A stretch of 64,000 nt of DNA from Bacillus subtilis (GTDB taxonomy: Bacteria; Bacillota; Bacilli; Bacillales; Bacillaceae_C). A program made the position numbers and the translations under genes. Where the stretch lies: positions 34,860-98,859 of the forward strand of contig NZ_VTQV01000007.1 in the NCBI RefSeq assembly GCF_008764245.1. Direction: 5' to 3'. Below, piece after piece: positions 35,743-45,844 of this stretch (position 1 is its first letter; every line of letters begins with the position of its first letter). Under the pieces are notes generated by a model that saw only the letters and a list, made by a program, of their open reading frames with translations, was not told where the DNA came from and did not search any database.

Positions 35743-36462
35743 TCATTTTATTGCGGTATTCTTTAATTGTAATACTTCTTCTTCTGTTAATTCCCGATAT
35801 TCTCCAAGTGCTAATTCTTCATCCAACTGCAAAGGCCCCATCGAAATTCGCTTCAAATAGCTCACTTGTTTTTCTACCGCTTCAAACATTCTTTTGACTT
35901 GATGGAACTTTCCCTCTGTGATCGTTAATTCAATGTCTGATCGTTCGCCTGCTTTTAAAATCTCTAAAAATCCAGGTTTTGTTTGGTAGCCATCATCTAA
36001 GGTTACACCCTTTTGAAATGCCCGCTTATCTTCCTCAGTAACATGTCCTTTAATGACAGCAAAATACGTTTTGGGTACATCTTTTTTAGGAGAAAGCAGT
36101 TGATGAGCTAGTTTCCCATCATTGGTTAATAATAGCAATCCCTCCGTATCCTTATCCAATCGGCCTACTGGGAATGGAGAAAATACGGCATCATCTGGAT
36201 GCAATAAGTCGATCACGGTTTTTTCATGTAAATCCTCGGTTGCCGAAATCACATTCCCGGGTTTATTCATCATGAAATAAATGAATTCGCGATAATGAAC
36301 TTCTTCGCCATGAACATAGATGGATTGTTGATCTGGGTTCACTTGCGTTTTCGGATCTTTCACCACTTCACCTTCAACCGTGACACTGCCATTTTTCAAG
36401 AGCTTTTTTACCTCTTTCCGACTACCGTAACCCGTATTCGCTAAAAGCTTGTCGAGTCTCAT
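35743..36462 (-). CDS. 16S rRNA pseudouridine synthase, RsuA family
   Basis: A 239-residue protein with an N-terminal S4 domain (MRLDKLLANTGYGSRKEVKKLL) and a pseudouridine synthase domain. The catalytic Asp is in FPVGRLDKDTEGLLLLTNDG, and EGKFHQVKRMFEAV is typical of the RsuA/RluB/E/F group. ATG 36462 follows AAGGAGGGG. In B. subtilis the equivalent (ytzG) also sits between ytzE and ytgP. Confidence 0.9.
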   Translation of the reverse strand: MRLDKLLANTGYGSRKEVKKLLKNGSVTVEGEVVKDPKTQVNPDQQSIYVHGEEVHYREFIYFMMNKPGNVISATEDLHEKTVIDLLHPDDAVFSPFPVGRLDKDTEGLLLLTNDGKLAHQLLSPKKDVPKTYFAVIKGHVTEEDKRAFQKGVTLDDGYQTKPGFLEILKAGERSDIELTITEGKFHQVKRMFEAVEKQVSYLKRISMGPLQLDEELALGEYRELTEEEVLQLKNTAIK

Positions 36463-36602
36463 CGTAACCCCTCCTTTTTTACAATTCAAATCAGTGTCTT
36501 GCGGAAAGATTATTCCTCCCCTTTAGGCCCATGCCCATACAATTTGTAAACTTCTACATAGGCTAATGGTGGAAGAGACAATGAAATGGAGTGACGTATA
36601 AA

Positions 36603-36896
36603 ATGAGTTTTCGCCAACAAATGCCCAATCCGTTTTCGAGTCAAATGCAGTTTCCCGGCCAAATGACACCGCAATTTCAGCAGGAGACACCACAGCCCTT
36701 TCAGGGGGAGATGGCGCCACAACAATTTTTCCCCGGTTGGCCTGATCAATCAAGACTCGAACGCAGGGTTGAACGCTTGGAAAACCAAGTACAGAGACTA
36801 GAGCGCCAATTCAATCGCCTCGATCGAAGAGTGTCCAGATTAGAAGGCCATGGGGGATTCCCGCGACCGGGATATGAGGAAACAGGCTATTACTAA
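36603..36896 (+). CDS. Pro/Gln/Met-rich small protein with C-terminal coiled coil
   Basis: A 97-residue protein in two parts. Residues 1 to about 50 are low complexity (Q, P, F, M: FSSQMQFPGQMTPQFQQET). Residues about 52-82 form a short coiled coil of heptads with Leu and Arg/Glu (LERRVERLENQVQRLERQF, then NRLDRRVSRLEG). The tail is Gly/Tyr rich. GGAGTGA is 8 nt before ATG 36603. I do not recognise the family; the composition recalls spore-coat or spore-surface proteins, which is only a guess. Confidence 0.65.
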   Translation: MSFRQQMPNPFSSQMQFPGQMTPQFQQETPQPFQGEMAPQQFFPGWPDQSRLERRVERLENQVQRLERQFNRLDRRVSRLEGHGGFPRPGYEETGYY

Positions 36897-36984
36897 AATT
36901 GGCTTAACAAACAAGGGGCAGATTCTAGAATAGAGGTTTACCTCTTGTTCTTTCGCCATAGTCTTACCTTCCTTGAAAAATTTC

Positions 36985-37008
36985 AGCCCGAGGTAATCGG
37001 GCTTTTTA
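36985..37008. terminator. Terminator between the coiled-coil gene and ytgP
   Basis: AGCCCGA and TCGGGCT form a compact stem with a GGTAA loop followed by TTTTT; the complementary strand also has a run of T after it, so both convergent genes may use it. Confidence 0.8.
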
Positions 37009-37026
37009 CATATCTGCGATAGGGTT

Positions 37027-38640
37027 TTAATTCATTCCCAACTTTCTTTTAAATCTTGTCAATCGATCTCCAAATAACCGATCAGCTAATCCAGATTTCA
37101 AGCTTAAGAAGCCGTAGATCACCGCCCCGATAGTAGCACAAATCAAGATTAGTAGAAGTCCCTGCGCCCTAGATTCCGGGTTCATAATCGAATGCAAGCC
37201 ATAGTACACGAAATAAACAGGGATAAGCATGATGACATTAAAAATGACAATCAAAAGTACCCTTCTATACACAAGTCTTAAGGGATACCCGGAAAATATT
37301 TTAATGACAATCGCGTTAATGATTATGGAGACAAGATAACCTAGAGCTGTTGCATAGACTGCTCCATCTGTGCCAAAGGCTTTAATTAGTGGGATATTCA
37401 GGCTTAATTTAACGAGAATCCCTGTCAAAAGACTTAAAACCGTAAAACGTTGTTCGTCAATGCCTTGTAAGATCGCCGCGGTCACAGAATATAAAGCAAA
37501 TAATATGGCGACAGGCGCATAGGTTTTCAGTACCTCTGTTCCGAGCTCCGAATACCCATAAAACACGGTGTAAAAAGGTTCTGCTAATATCGTAAGTCCT
37601 AATGCTGCTGGTAATGTAATAAATAATAAAACTTGAAGCGTCTGATCCAGTTGCCGGAAGAGAATTTTTCGATTTCCGTTTACAAAGGATTCCGTAATTA
37701 ACGGAACCAACGTCATCGCAAAGGCTGTAGCTAAAGATACCGGGATAATCACCAATTTATGATTTAACATTAAAGTTCCATACGCATCCAAGGCTTCAGC
37801 GGCTTGGCTTCCAGCGGCCATCGCTCGATTAAATGTAAACTGATCAATTGCTGAATATAAGGGATTGGCGATTCCGACCATAACAAAAGGAAACGCATAG
37901 ACGACGATTTCCTTATACATATTGGTCAGCGAAACATCAAGTTCCCCTTTACTTTGCAGACGTTGCTTGTCCAATTTTGGTTTGCGTTTTTTCCAGTACC
38001 AAAGCAAGACAATAAGACTGGCAATTCCCCCAATAAAAGCGGCGAATGTCGCTACCCCAATAGCAGTCACAACACTCCCCTTCAAAATATAGATGACCGT
38101 ATAACTTCCAGCCAACAAGAAAATAATTCTTGCCAATTGTTCGATCACAGTGGAGACTGCAGATGGCCCCATTGATTGATTGCCTTGGAAAAAGCCACGG
38201 ATTAAACTCATGGCTGGGATGATAATTAAAGCAAAACTGACCGCTTTAATAACAGAGGCAACATCGGCAGTGGTATACTTCGTGTCTGCTCCTGTTAAGA
38301 TTATTTCCGCGATTGGTGTCGCTAACCCATACATCACAAAGAAAGCGACAACTCCAGTTAGCGTCATCACAATCAAACCTGAACGAAATAGTCGATGACC
38401 AACCTCGTATTCGCCTAATGCATTATATTTCGCAATATACTTGGATACAGCCATCGGAACTCCCGCTGTAGCAATACTGATAAAGATCATATAAGGGGTA
38501 TAACCATAATTATAGATGGCATAAGCACTTTCCCCACCGATAATCGCTTTAAAAGGAATGACATAAAAGAGACCTAAAATTTTAGATAAAATCGTACCTA
38601 ACGTTAATATAAATGTTCCACGAATTAGTTTAGAAGACAT
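37027..38640 (-). CDS. ytgP: YtgP, MATE/MurJ-like polysaccharide or lipid-linked precursor flippase
   Basis: A 537-residue membrane protein of the MOP superfamily with about 14 helices. The start LIRGTFILTLGTILSKILGLFYVIPF and GVPMAVSKYIAKYNALGEY match the Bacillus SpoVB/YtgP group. B. subtilis YtgP (Amj-redundant MurJ) flips lipid II, so a role in peptidoglycan synthesis is likely. The gene is preceded by repeat copy B. Confidence 0.9.
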   Translation of the reverse strand: MSSKLIRGTFILTLGTILSKILGLFYVIPFKAIIGGESAYAIYNYGYTPYMIFISIATAGVPMAVSKYIAKYNALGEYEVGHRLFRSGLIVMTLTGVVAFFVMYGLATPIAEIILTGADTKYTTADVASVIKAVSFALIIIPAMSLIRGFFQGNQSMGPSAVSTVIEQLARIIFLLAGSYTVIYILKGSVVTAIGVATFAAFIGGIASLIVLLWYWKKRKPKLDKQRLQSKGELDVSLTNMYKEIVVYAFPFVMVGIANPLYSAIDQFTFNRAMAAGSQAAEALDAYGTLMLNHKLVIIPVSLATAFAMTLVPLITESFVNGNRKILFRQLDQTLQVLLFITLPAALGLTILAEPFYTVFYGYSELGTEVLKTYAPVAILFALYSVTAAILQGIDEQRFTVLSLLTGILVKLSLNIPLIKAFGTDGAVYATALGYLVSIIINAIVIKIFSGYPLRLVYRRVLLIVIFNVIMLIPVYFVYYGLHSIMNPESRAQGLLLILICATIGAVIYGFLSLKSGLADRLFGDRLTRFKRKLGMN

Positions 38641-38676
38641 ACATTCCCGAACTCTCCATTTTTATTTTCAGCGGAT

Positions 38677-38881
38677 GTTCAAAAAGTCCGGTAAAAATGA
38701 CACTGCGAATTTCTTCGTTGGCTTGCTTCTCCGCTGCTCATGTATCAGGTGATAAGGATCTTCCGTTAAAACCGCCCACGTCCTGTGGGCAACACGGAAG
38801 TCAGTACATCCTGTACAAGTCCGCTGCTCGAAGGCTTCGCCGCCTCGAACTTCTTGGTCCTTTTTATCCTCCTTTTTGAAC
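38677..38881. repeat. MITE-like dispersed repeat, copy B, with internal hairpin insertion
   Basis: Inverted relative to copies A and C and bounded by the same 10-bp termini. Its centre, where the other copies have a 15-bp ATGTAT loop segment, is replaced by about 75 bp containing GCCCACGTCCTGTGGGC and GTACATCCTGTAC; on the other strand these are hairpins with AGGAC and AGGA loops like those at 6374-6520. Total 205 bp, inside the 382-bp gap between ytgP and ytfP. Confidence 0.8.
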
Positions 38882-39022
38882 TCGCATTTTCAGCAAATAA
38901 ATTTTATCACACTATTCACTAGTTTACAGCTATCGACCGAATTTGACAATGAGTTCACGCTTGAGTTTATGAATTGTTCATAGTATTTTAATGAAAGTAC
39001 TGAACATGGATGTGAACAAAAA

Positions 39023-40288
39023 ATGTACGATGTCATCGTGATTGGCGGGGGTCCTTCAGGATTAATGGCTTCCATCGCCGCCGCAGAATATCAGGCAAAA
39101 GTTTTATTAATTGATAAAGGCCATAAGCTTGGCAAGAAATTAGCGATTTCAGGGGGAGGACGCTGTAATGTAACAAATCGCTTGCCGTTGGATGAAATTA
39201 TTCGTCATATTCCCGGCAATGGCCGCTTCTTATATAGCGCCTTTTCCATTTTTAATAATGAAGATATTATTGCTTTTTTTGAAAACCTCGGGATTGCGTT
39301 AAAGGAAGAAGATCATGGACGCATGTTTCCGGTTTCCAATCGGGCACAATCCGTGGTTGATGCGCTTTTAACGCGGATGAGTGAGTTAGAAGTGGAAGTG
39401 AGGCTAGATACCTCTGTTCAGGAAGTGCTTTATGAAGAGGGGAACACCACAGGTGTTCTTTTGAACTCTGGGGAAAAACTTTCGGCTTCCGCTGTCGTGA
39501 TCGCTACTGGAGGCGCATCTGTTCCCCAAACCGGTTCAACTGGGGATGGATATCCCTGGGCAAAAGCTGCTGGACATACGATTACAGAGCTATTCCCAAC
39601 CGAAGTGCCGATTACCTCGAATGAAGGATTTATCAAAGACAAACAATTACAAGGTTTGTCTTTGCGCGATGTGGCGCTCAGTGTGTTGAAGCCAAATGGG
39701 AAACCTGTGATTACCCATAGAATGGACATGATTTTTACCCATTTTGGTATTTCGGGTCCTGCTGCCTTGCGCTGTAGTCAATTTGTTGTCAAAGCTTTGA
39801 AAAAATCCAGTCAGGATGAAGTGGTGATGGCAATTGACGCTCTGCCTGATCAGAAGGAGGCAGCACTTTTTCAAAAAATCCAAAAGATAAAGGAAGACGA
39901 ATCAAGAAAGAGTATAAAAAATGCACTCAAAGGATTATTACCTGAACGTTACTTATTATTTTTATTAACTAACTGTGAAATTGATGCTTCAGAGGTTTGC
40001 GCCACCATTCCGACCGAAAAATTACGGGCCTTCGCAAAAGCCTGTAAACATTTCACGTTCAAGGTAAATGGAACACTGCCATTAGAAAAAGCTTTTGTCA
40101 CCGGTGGCGGTGTTTCTGTAAAAGAAATCGAACCGAAAACAATGGCCTCCAAATGGATGCCTGGGCTCCATTTTTGTGGGGAGATTTTGGATATCTATGG
40201 TTATACAGGAGGATATAATATTACAGCTGCCCTGGTCACGGGGAGACTCGCTGGGATGAATGCCGCTCTATATGGAAAAAAAGAGTGA
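39023..40288 (+). CDS. ytfP: YtfP, HI0933-family FAD-dependent oxidoreductase
   Basis: A 421-residue flavoprotein. The FAD motif [21 protein letters not shown] is followed by [22 protein letters not shown], then [20 protein letters not shown], and the C-terminal FAD contact [19 protein letters not shown], all marks of the HI0933/YhiN family. Physiological substrate is unknown. ATG 39023 has no strong AGGAGG, only GAACAAAAA, so initiation may be weak. The gene is followed by a 52-bp tandem repeat. Confidence 0.9.
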   Translation: MYDVIVIGGGPSGLMASIAAAEYQAKVLLIDKGHKLGKKLAISGGGRCNVTNRLPLDEIIRHIPGNGRFLYSAFSIFNNEDIIAFFENLGIALKEEDHGRMFPVSNRAQSVVDALLTRMSELEVEVRLDTSVQEVLYEEGNTTGVLLNSGEKLSASAVVIATGGASVPQTGSTGDGYPWAKAAGHTITELFPTEVPITSNEGFIKDKQLQGLSLRDVALSVLKPNGKPVITHRMDMIFTHFGISGPAALRCSQFVVKALKKSSQDEVVMAIDALPDQKEAALFQKIQKIKEDESRKSIKNALKGLLPERYLLFLLTNCEIDASEVCATIPTEKLRAFAKACKHFTFKVNGTLPLEKAFVTGGGVSVKEIEPKTMASKWMPGLHFCGEILDIYGYTGGYNITAALVTGRLAGMNAALYGKKE

Positions 40289-40315
40289 GTAGTAGAGTCT
40301 TCCCATTTCCGGGGG

Positions 40316-40520
40316 CGGCGGGGGCCTACACCGTTACGCTTTTTCCGAGTTCTTCGTTTTTCGGGGACGACGGTGGCTTGCACCGTTACGCTTTTTCCGA
40401 GTTCTTCGTTTTTCGGGGACGGCGGAGGCTTGCGCCGTTACGATTTTTGGGAGTTCTTCGTTTTTCGGGGACGGCGGTGGCTTGCGCCGTTACGCTTTTC
40501 GGGAGTTCTCTCTATTTTCG
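40316..40520. repeat. 52-bp tandem repeat, about 3.5 units, behind ytfP
   Basis: The word CCGTTACG recurs at 40331, 40383, 40435 and 40487, an exact 52-bp period. Each unit holds TTCTTCGTTTTTCGGGGACG and a GGCGG(T/A)GGCTTGC block. The units differ at only a few positions, indicating recent amplification. Reading frames through it shift each unit, so no protein is expected. It occupies the 324-bp gap between ytfP and cse60. Confidence 0.85.
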
Positions 40521-40573
40521 ACACGGCCATGCTGAGCTCCCCTACTTTTTTAAAGTTCTTCTCTCTCCACATA

Positions 40574-40613
40574 CAAAAAGGCAGCACCATCAACTACGAT
40601 AGCACCTGCCTTC
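40574..40613 (-). terminator. Terminator of cse60
   Basis: On the minus strand AGGCAGGTGC pairs imperfectly with GGTGCTGCCT, followed by TTTTTG, directly after cse60. Confidence 0.55.
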
Positions 40614-40795
40614 TATTTTTTATAAATAATTAATGCACTGAAACAAAAAACTTGCTCTCCAGAAGCATCGCCAATCAGGGCGACATTATACTTAATATCG
40701 ATGACATCTCTTGGAGAAATTTGTTCCAGGAATTCATTCATCTCTTCTTCTAAATCCTCTTCATGATCACAATCAAATAGCTTAACTTGTACCAC
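40613..40795 (-). CDS. cse60: Sporulation protein Cse60
   Basis: A 60-residue protein MVQVKLFDCDHEEDLEEEMN ending QVFCFSALIIYKK, matching Cse60 (B. subtilis yteV), an early sporulation gene product transcribed by sigma-E in the mother cell. Its function is unknown. AAAAAGGGGTGG precedes the ATG. Its presence supports an endospore former; B. subtilis also has it close to ytfP. Confidence 0.88.
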   Translation of the reverse strand: MVQVKLFDCDHEEDLEEEMNEFLEQISPRDVIDIKYNVALIGDASGEQVFCFSALIIYKK

Positions 40796-40965
40796 TTCAA
40801 TCCACCCCTTTTTAGCATGATCGCCAATATCGGTGAATTTTATACTATTCAGAAAATATTTTTTGGTTACAAACAGTTGGAGGTCTGAGACATTTCTTTC
40901 ACAAAAGCAGAAAATCCCCGGGACTCATTTTAGAATCCTAGGGAATTCCTCTGCAAATCACCTAT

Positions 40966-41283
40966 TTATTTTCCCTTCGGTGTTGTTTCCCCTTGCCACT
41001 TAAGCATGCCGCCGACCATGTTCGTAACTTTGTAGCCTTGCGCATTCAGATATTCGCATGTTCTGCCACTGCGGCCACTTGAACGGCAAATCAAAATATA
41101 TTCTTTGTCTGGATCTAGCTCGTCGAGATGCTCGGGAATTTTCCCCATGGGAATATGAACGGCTCCAGCAATCATTCCTTCTGCCACTTCTTCCTCTTCG
41201 CGAACATCGATTAAGTTATATTTCTTCCCTGCTTCTAGCTCTTTCTGTAGCTCTTCTGGGGTGATGGTTTTGATTTCGCTCAT
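40966..41283 (-). CDS. Rhodanese-like domain protein
   Basis: A 105-residue single rhodanese domain: YNLIDVREEEEVAEGMIAGAVHIPMG and the active-site loop ILICRSSGRSGRTC with catalytic Cys and the surrounding Arg/Ser. Such proteins carry persulfide sulfur in sulfur transfer or detoxification. It resembles YtwF of B. subtilis, which is close to leuS there as well. AAGGAAGATTC precedes ATG. Confidence 0.9.
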   Translation of the reverse strand: MSEIKTITPEELQKELEAGKKYNLIDVREEEEVAEGMIAGAVHIPMGKIPEHLDELDPDKEYILICRSSGRSGRTCEYLNAQGYKVTNMVGGMLKWQGETTPKGK

Positions 41284-41400
41284 CGAATCTTCCTTTCGAA
41301 ATGAAATGTCTCTATATTATTATCTTTCCTTGTGCATGGTTAGTCAAATGAACGAGCCCCATGTATAAGGAACTTAGCCCAAAGATCGAATCTTAAACCA

Positions 41401-41505
41401 GATTGTGTGATTTCCCCTTTGAATTGCGGAAATTCTTCATTCTATTGCGCTACTTCCCCTACGGATTGCGGGACTTCGGTACCTGATTCGCGACTTCTTG
41501 ATATA
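41401..41505. repeat. Degenerate 21-bp tandem repeat downstream of leuS
   Basis: Five units start at 41401, 41422, 41443, 41464 and 41485 with exact 21-bp spacing; each begins (G/A/T)ATT(G/C) and contains a GCG(G/C)(G/A)ACTTC-like core. Divergence between units is high, indicating an older array. It lies in the 264-bp gap between the rhodanese gene and leuS. Confidence 0.6.
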
Positions 41506-41547
41506 CCATCCCAAAAAGGGCCCAACACATGGATGAGGCCCTCCTGC

Positions 41548-43962
41548 TTAATTCGCGACAATATTGACCAGCTTGCCTGGAATGGCGATGACTTTGCGAA
41601 TTGTTTTATCTGCAAGTTGTTGTTTGACTTTTTCATCATCTAATGAAATTTGTTCGAGTTCTTCACGAGAGGCGTCGCGAGAAACTTTGAGTTTAGCGCG
41701 GACCTTTCCGTTGATTTGCACGACGACTTCGACTTCATTATCGACTAGTTTGCTTTCGTCATATTCCGGCCATTTTTCATAGGTGATTGTATCTGTATGG
41801 CCTAATTTCTCCCAGATTTCTTCGGCGATATGTGGGCAAATGGGCGCCAGCATTTTGATAAAGCCTTCTACATATGGTTTTGGTAAAACATCTACTTTAT
41901 AGCCTTCGTTGATGAAGACCATTAATTGAGAAATTCCGGTATTAAAATGTAACTGCTCATAATCGCTTGTGACTTTTTTAACAGTTTGATGGTAGACTTT
42001 TTCAAGGTCGCCACCGGTTGTATCTTGGATCTTACCAGAAAGTGTGCCATCATCTTGGATGAATAACCGCCAGACACGATCTAGGAAGCGGCGTGAACCA
42101 TCAAGACCTGTCGTCGACCAGGAAATCGAGGCATCCAATGGTCCCATAAACATCTCATATAAGCGTAATGTGTCTGCCCCATGGCTTTCAATCACTTCAT
42201 CAGGATTGACGACATTACCTTTAGATTTACTCATTTTCTCATGATTTTCTCCAAGAATCATACCTTGGTTAAATAATTTTTGGAACGGTTCTTTTGTCGG
42301 CACAACGCCTAGGTCATATAAAAATTTATGCCAGAAACGGGCGTACAATAAATGAAGGACGGCATGTTCCGCGCCACCGATATAAATATCAACGGGAAGC
42401 CATTTTTTCAATAGTTCTGGGTCAGCTAGGAATTCATCGTTGTTAGGATCAATATAACGAAGATAATACCAGCAGCTGCCTGCCCATTGTGGCATTGTGT
42501 TTGTTTCTCTTCGACCCTTTTTACCTGTTTCAGGATCGACGACATGAAGCCAGTCAGAAATATTGGCTAACGGAGATTCGCCTGTTCCCGATGGTTTAAT
42601 TTCATCAGTCTTCGGCAAAATCAGCGGTAATTCTTCCTCGGGAACCCCTGTCATCGTACCATCTTCCCAATGAATAATCGGAATTGGTTCTCCCCAGTAA
42701 CGTTGACGGCTAAAGAGCCAATCACGTAAACGGTAGGTGATCTTCTTGGTTCCAATGCCTTTTTCTTCAAGCCAAGCGATCATTTTGGAAATGGCTTCAT
42801 CTTTTCCAAGTCCATCAAGGAAATCGGAATTCACATGAGGTCCATCCCCTGTATAGGCTTCTTTGGCAATGTCTCCACCTGACACGACTTCGATAATCTC
42901 CAAACCAAATGTCTTCGCAAATTCATAGTCACGTTCATCATGGGCTGGCACAGCCATAATCGCACCTGTTCCGTAAGACATTAAGACGTAATCGGCAATC
43001 CAGATTGGGATCTGCTTACCATTCACAGGGTTAATCGCATACGCCCCAGTAAACACACCGGTTTTTTCCTTCGCCAAATCCGTTCTTTCTAAATCACTTT
43101 TGGCTTTGATTTTTTGGATATAAGCTTCTACTTGTTCCTTTTGCGCCGCAGTTGTAATTTTTTCGACAAATGGATGTTCAGGCGCTAACACGGCATAGGT
43201 TGCGCCAAACAGTGTGTCTGGACGCGTCGTGAACACGGTAAACGTTTCATCGAAGTCAGCGATCGAAAAGGTCACTTCCGCTCCTTCTGAACGTCCGATC
43301 CAGTTACGCTGCATATCTTTAATGCTTTCTGGCCAATCTAGCTCTTCTAGATCCTCAAGTAAGCGATCGGCATATTCGGTAATTTTCAAAATCCATTGCT
43401 TCATAGGACGGCGTTCAACCGGATGTCCGCCACGTTCACTCTTGCCATCAATCACTTCTTCATTCGCTAAAACTGTCCCAAGCGCTGGGCACCAGTTCAC
43501 AGGAATTTCATCGACATAGGCAAGGCCTTTTTCAAACAGCTTGAGGAAAATCCATTGTGTCCATTTATAATAATGCGGATCGGTTGTATTAATTTCCCTG
43601 TCCCAATCATAGGAAAAACCAAGTTCTTGGATTTGTCGTTTGAAGGTTTCAATGTTCTTTTTCGTGAATTCTGCTGGATCATTTCCTGTATCAAGGGCAT
43701 ATTGTTCCGCTGGAAGTCCAAAGGCATCCCAGCCCATTGGATGCAAAACATTATAGCCTTGCATTCTCTTCATTCTTGATAAAATATCGGTTGCTGTGTA
43801 TCCTTCCGGGTGGCCAACATGAAGGCCGGCACCGGATGGATAAGGGAACATATCCAATGCATAAAACTTCTCACCTTCACCGTTTGCATCGGTTTTAAAC
43901 GTTTGATTGCTTTCCCAATATGTTTGCCACTTTTTTTCTAATTCTTGATGGTTAAAACTCAT
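41548..43962 (-). CDS. leuS: Leucyl-tRNA synthetase
   Basis: An 804-residue class I synthetase, starting [16 protein letters not shown]. The HIGH-equivalent is [19 protein letters not shown] and the KMSKS motif is [11 protein letters not shown]. The editing domain has [11 protein letters not shown] and the Thr-rich and Asp-containing VPAHDERD region. It attaches leucine to tRNA-Leu. ATG 43962 follows GGAGGAAAG; an upstream in-frame start at 44022 lies in the T-box terminator. Expression is set by the T-box leader. Confidence 0.97.
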   Translation of the reverse strand: MSFNHQELEKKWQTYWESNQTFKTDANGEGEKFYALDMFPYPSGAGLHVGHPEGYTATDILSRMKRMQGYNVLHPMGWDAFGLPAEQYALDTGNDPAEFTKKNIETFKRQIQELGFSYDWDREINTTDPHYYKWTQWIFLKLFEKGLAYVDEIPVNWCPALGTVLANEEVIDGKSERGGHPVERRPMKQWILKITEYADRLLEDLEELDWPESIKDMQRNWIGRSEGAEVTFSIADFDETFTVFTTRPDTLFGATYAVLAPEHPFVEKITTAAQKEQVEAYIQKIKAKSDLERTDLAKEKTGVFTGAYAINPVNGKQIPIWIADYVLMSYGTGAIMAVPAHDERDYEFAKTFGLEIIEVVSGGDIAKEAYTGDGPHVNSDFLDGLGKDEAISKMIAWLEEKGIGTKKITYRLRDWLFSRQRYWGEPIPIIHWEDGTMTGVPEEELPLILPKTDEIKPSGTGESPLANISDWLHVVDPETGKKGRRETNTMPQWAGSCWYYLRYIDPNNDEFLADPELLKKWLPVDIYIGGAEHAVLHLLYARFWHKFLYDLGVVPTKEPFQKLFNQGMILGENHEKMSKSKGNVVNPDEVIESHGADTLRLYEMFMGPLDASISWSTTGLDGSRRFLDRVWRLFIQDDGTLSGKIQDTTGGDLEKVYHQTVKKVTSDYEQLHFNTGISQLMVFINEGYKVDVLPKPYVEGFIKMLAPICPHIAEEIWEKLGHTDTITYEKWPEYDESKLVDNEVEVVVQINGKVRAKLKVSRDASREELEQISLDDEKVKQQLADKTIRKVIAIPGKLVNIVAN

Positions 43963-44008
43963 CTTTCTTCCTCCGTTCATTTTGTAAAACGCGATCAAAG
44001 ATAAATAG

Positions 44009-44212
44009 AAAAAGCCTCCCATCCCAAAGAAACCTCTTGGGACGAGAGACTACTTACTCCCGCGGTACCACCCACATTAATGCTTGTTGCATTCACTCAT
44101 ATATCCTTAACGCGGAAAACGGCATAAACTACTTCTTTCGCTTATACAACTAAAAGGCGAGTTCATGATTCATCCTGATTGACTTCCACCAACCGTCAAC
44201 TCTCTGCACAGT
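44009..44212 (-). promoter_or_regulatory. T-box leader of leuS
   Basis: On the minus strand the T-box TGGGTGGTACCGCGGG lies at 44059-44074, followed by the terminator CTCTCGTCCCAAG...CTTTGGGATGGGAGG with a T-run (44009-44050). A likely specifier is the Leu codon CTC at 44159-44161 in GAACTCGCC. Uncharged tRNA-Leu should pair with specifier and T-box and allow read-through. Confidence 0.93.
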
Positions 44213-44218
44213 TTGATA

Positions 44219-44247
44219 TCATTACTATTCCTTTATTCACGTTTCAA
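44219..44247 (-). promoter_or_regulatory. Promoter of the leuS leader
   Basis: TTGAAA, 17 bp, TAATGA on the minus strand; the start would be near 44212, at the beginning of the T-box stem I. The -10 is imperfect. Confidence 0.5.
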
Positions 44248-44335
44248 CTATTTTACATCAGATATTTCCAATTGTAATCAAAAATATACATAATAGCAAG
44301 AGGGTTTGTATAAAATTACACGTTGTTTACATTCG

Positions 44336-45517
44336 TCAGGCCGCCATAGAAGAGTTCTTTTTTATAGGTCGATCATAGAAATAAGATAATACAAACGAAA
44401 CAAGCAATAAGAATATCAATATGATAAATAACACGGACATGCCCCATAAATCGACGAGCATTCCTCCAAGAACAGGGCCAACCATACGGCCCGCTGTTGC
44501 CGTGCTATTGACAATCCCTTGGTAAAAGCCTTCTCTTCCTTTTGGGGCTAATTGATTGGCAACGGTTGGGACAACCGGCCATACTAACATTTCTCCTACA
44601 CTAAGGATGGTCATCGCCGCTAAAAATCCTCTAAAGCCATCGGCAAAACCGGCAACCCCATAGGAAACCATAAAAATGGAAAATCCGACGAGCATTTGTC
44701 CCTTTAAGTTTTGGCTACCAAATTTTCGTAATACTTTTTGTAAAACAGGCTGTCCTAATACAATAATGGCTCCATTCACAGTCCAGAGCAGACTGTATTG
44801 ATTAAGGGACATATTTAATTCCTGTGTATAGGAAGAAATCGTCGCTTGCCATTGTACATAGCAAATCCAGCCTAAAAAGTAAGCTACACAGATAATCGCC
44901 AACGCATAAAATTTACTTTTATCGCGAATGGTCCTTCTTTCTTGTAGTACATTGGATTGACCAAGCTGTCCCTCCGCCATATTTTTATAGCTAAATAAGG
45001 CGATCAATAAGAAGACGACATACATAGATAGATTGGCAAGGAAGATGTAGTCGAATGAGAAATTGGCGACCACCCCTCCTAAAGCAGAACCAATCGCGAC
45101 TCCAGCATTTTGTGCGACATAAACAGCATTAAAGGCTCGTCTGCCGCCCTCTTTCCAAACCGAACCAGCCATCGCAAACATGGAAGGAAAGATGATCCCT
45201 CCCCCCAGTCCTAAAATGGTGAGGAAAATCACATAATGGGGCCATCCATGCCAAAACGTCATGCCCACTAAGGATAAAATCGAGATCAAGATCCCTAATA
45301 GAATCGACTTATAACCGCCGATTTTATCAAAAAAAATCCCTCCTACTAGATTTCCAATCACACTAGCAGCAGAGTTTAACATCAATACTAAACCGGCAAT
45401 AAATAAAGATTTCCCTAAATAATCATGAATATAGATCGCATTCAGTGGCCATAAAAACGAATTCCCTGTCACACTGACTAGCATCCCGATAACTAATAAC
45501 CACACTGCCCTTGGCAT
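44336..45517 (-). CDS. yttB: MFS transporter YttB
   Basis: A 393-residue, 12-helix facilitator of the drug-efflux (DHA1) type. GNLVGGIFFDKIGGYKSILLG is the motif A region between helices 2 and 3, and the family-typical GREGFYQGIVNSTATAGRMVGPVLGG lies in the second half (read in pieces). B. subtilis yttB likewise neighbours leuS. Substrate is unknown. Confidence 0.85.
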   Translation of the reverse strand: MPRAVWLLVIGMLVSVTGNSFLWPLNAIYIHDYLGKSLFIAGLVLMLNSAASVIGNLVGGIFFDKIGGYKSILLGILISILSLVGMTFWHGWPHYVIFLTILGLGGGIIFPSMFAMAGSVWKEGGRRAFNAVYVAQNAGVAIGSALGGVVANFSFDYIFLANLSMYVVFLLIALFSYKNMAEGQLGQSNVLQERRTIRDKSKFYALAIICVAYFLGWICYVQWQATISSYTQELNMSLNQYSLLWTVNGAIIVLGQPVLQKVLRKFGSQNLKGQMLVGFSIFMVSYGVAGFADGFRGFLAAMTILSVGEMLVWPVVPTVANQLAPKGREGFYQGIVNSTATAGRMVGPVLGGMLVDLWGMSVLFIILIFLLLVSFVLSYFYDRPIKKNSSMAA

Positions 45518-45667
45518 TTCTTTGCATCTCCTCTCCTATTCTGTGCGTTAACCTCTTCTTTGAAGACAGTGAGGACAAAGCTTTAAAAACTTTATATAAA
45601 AGGAAATACCCATTTCCATTGCGACTTAAATCCCTCAGGAGAAGTTTCTCCGCCTTGTGCCTTAGCC

Positions 45668-45696
45668 ATTCTAGTCTATTTGAATAGGAGAAGCAA
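45668..45696 (-). promoter_or_regulatory. Promoter of yttB
   Basis: TTGCTT, 17 bp, TAGAAT on the minus strand. It implies an untranslated leader of about 145 nt with a small hairpin GGAGAAACTTCTCC (45638-45651). Apart from this, the 327-bp gap shows only a short palindrome GGCTAA...TTAGCC near 45772. Confidence 0.6.
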
Positions 45697-45844
45697 GATG
45701 GATGGAAATATCCAGAACAATCTTGATTTTGCGATAAGAGTCAGACAGATATTTAAGTAGGGGCCATTCCGGCTAAACCGATTAGCCACAATAAAAAAGA
45801 CCTTGTGGATACAAAGTCGATTTTGGCTTGGAATAGGCTATATT

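Noticed and set aside
40285..40633. Two overlapping plus-strand frames of 86-105 codons behind ytfP
   Set aside because: They translate the 52-bp tandem repeat; the period is not a multiple of three and no binding site fits.
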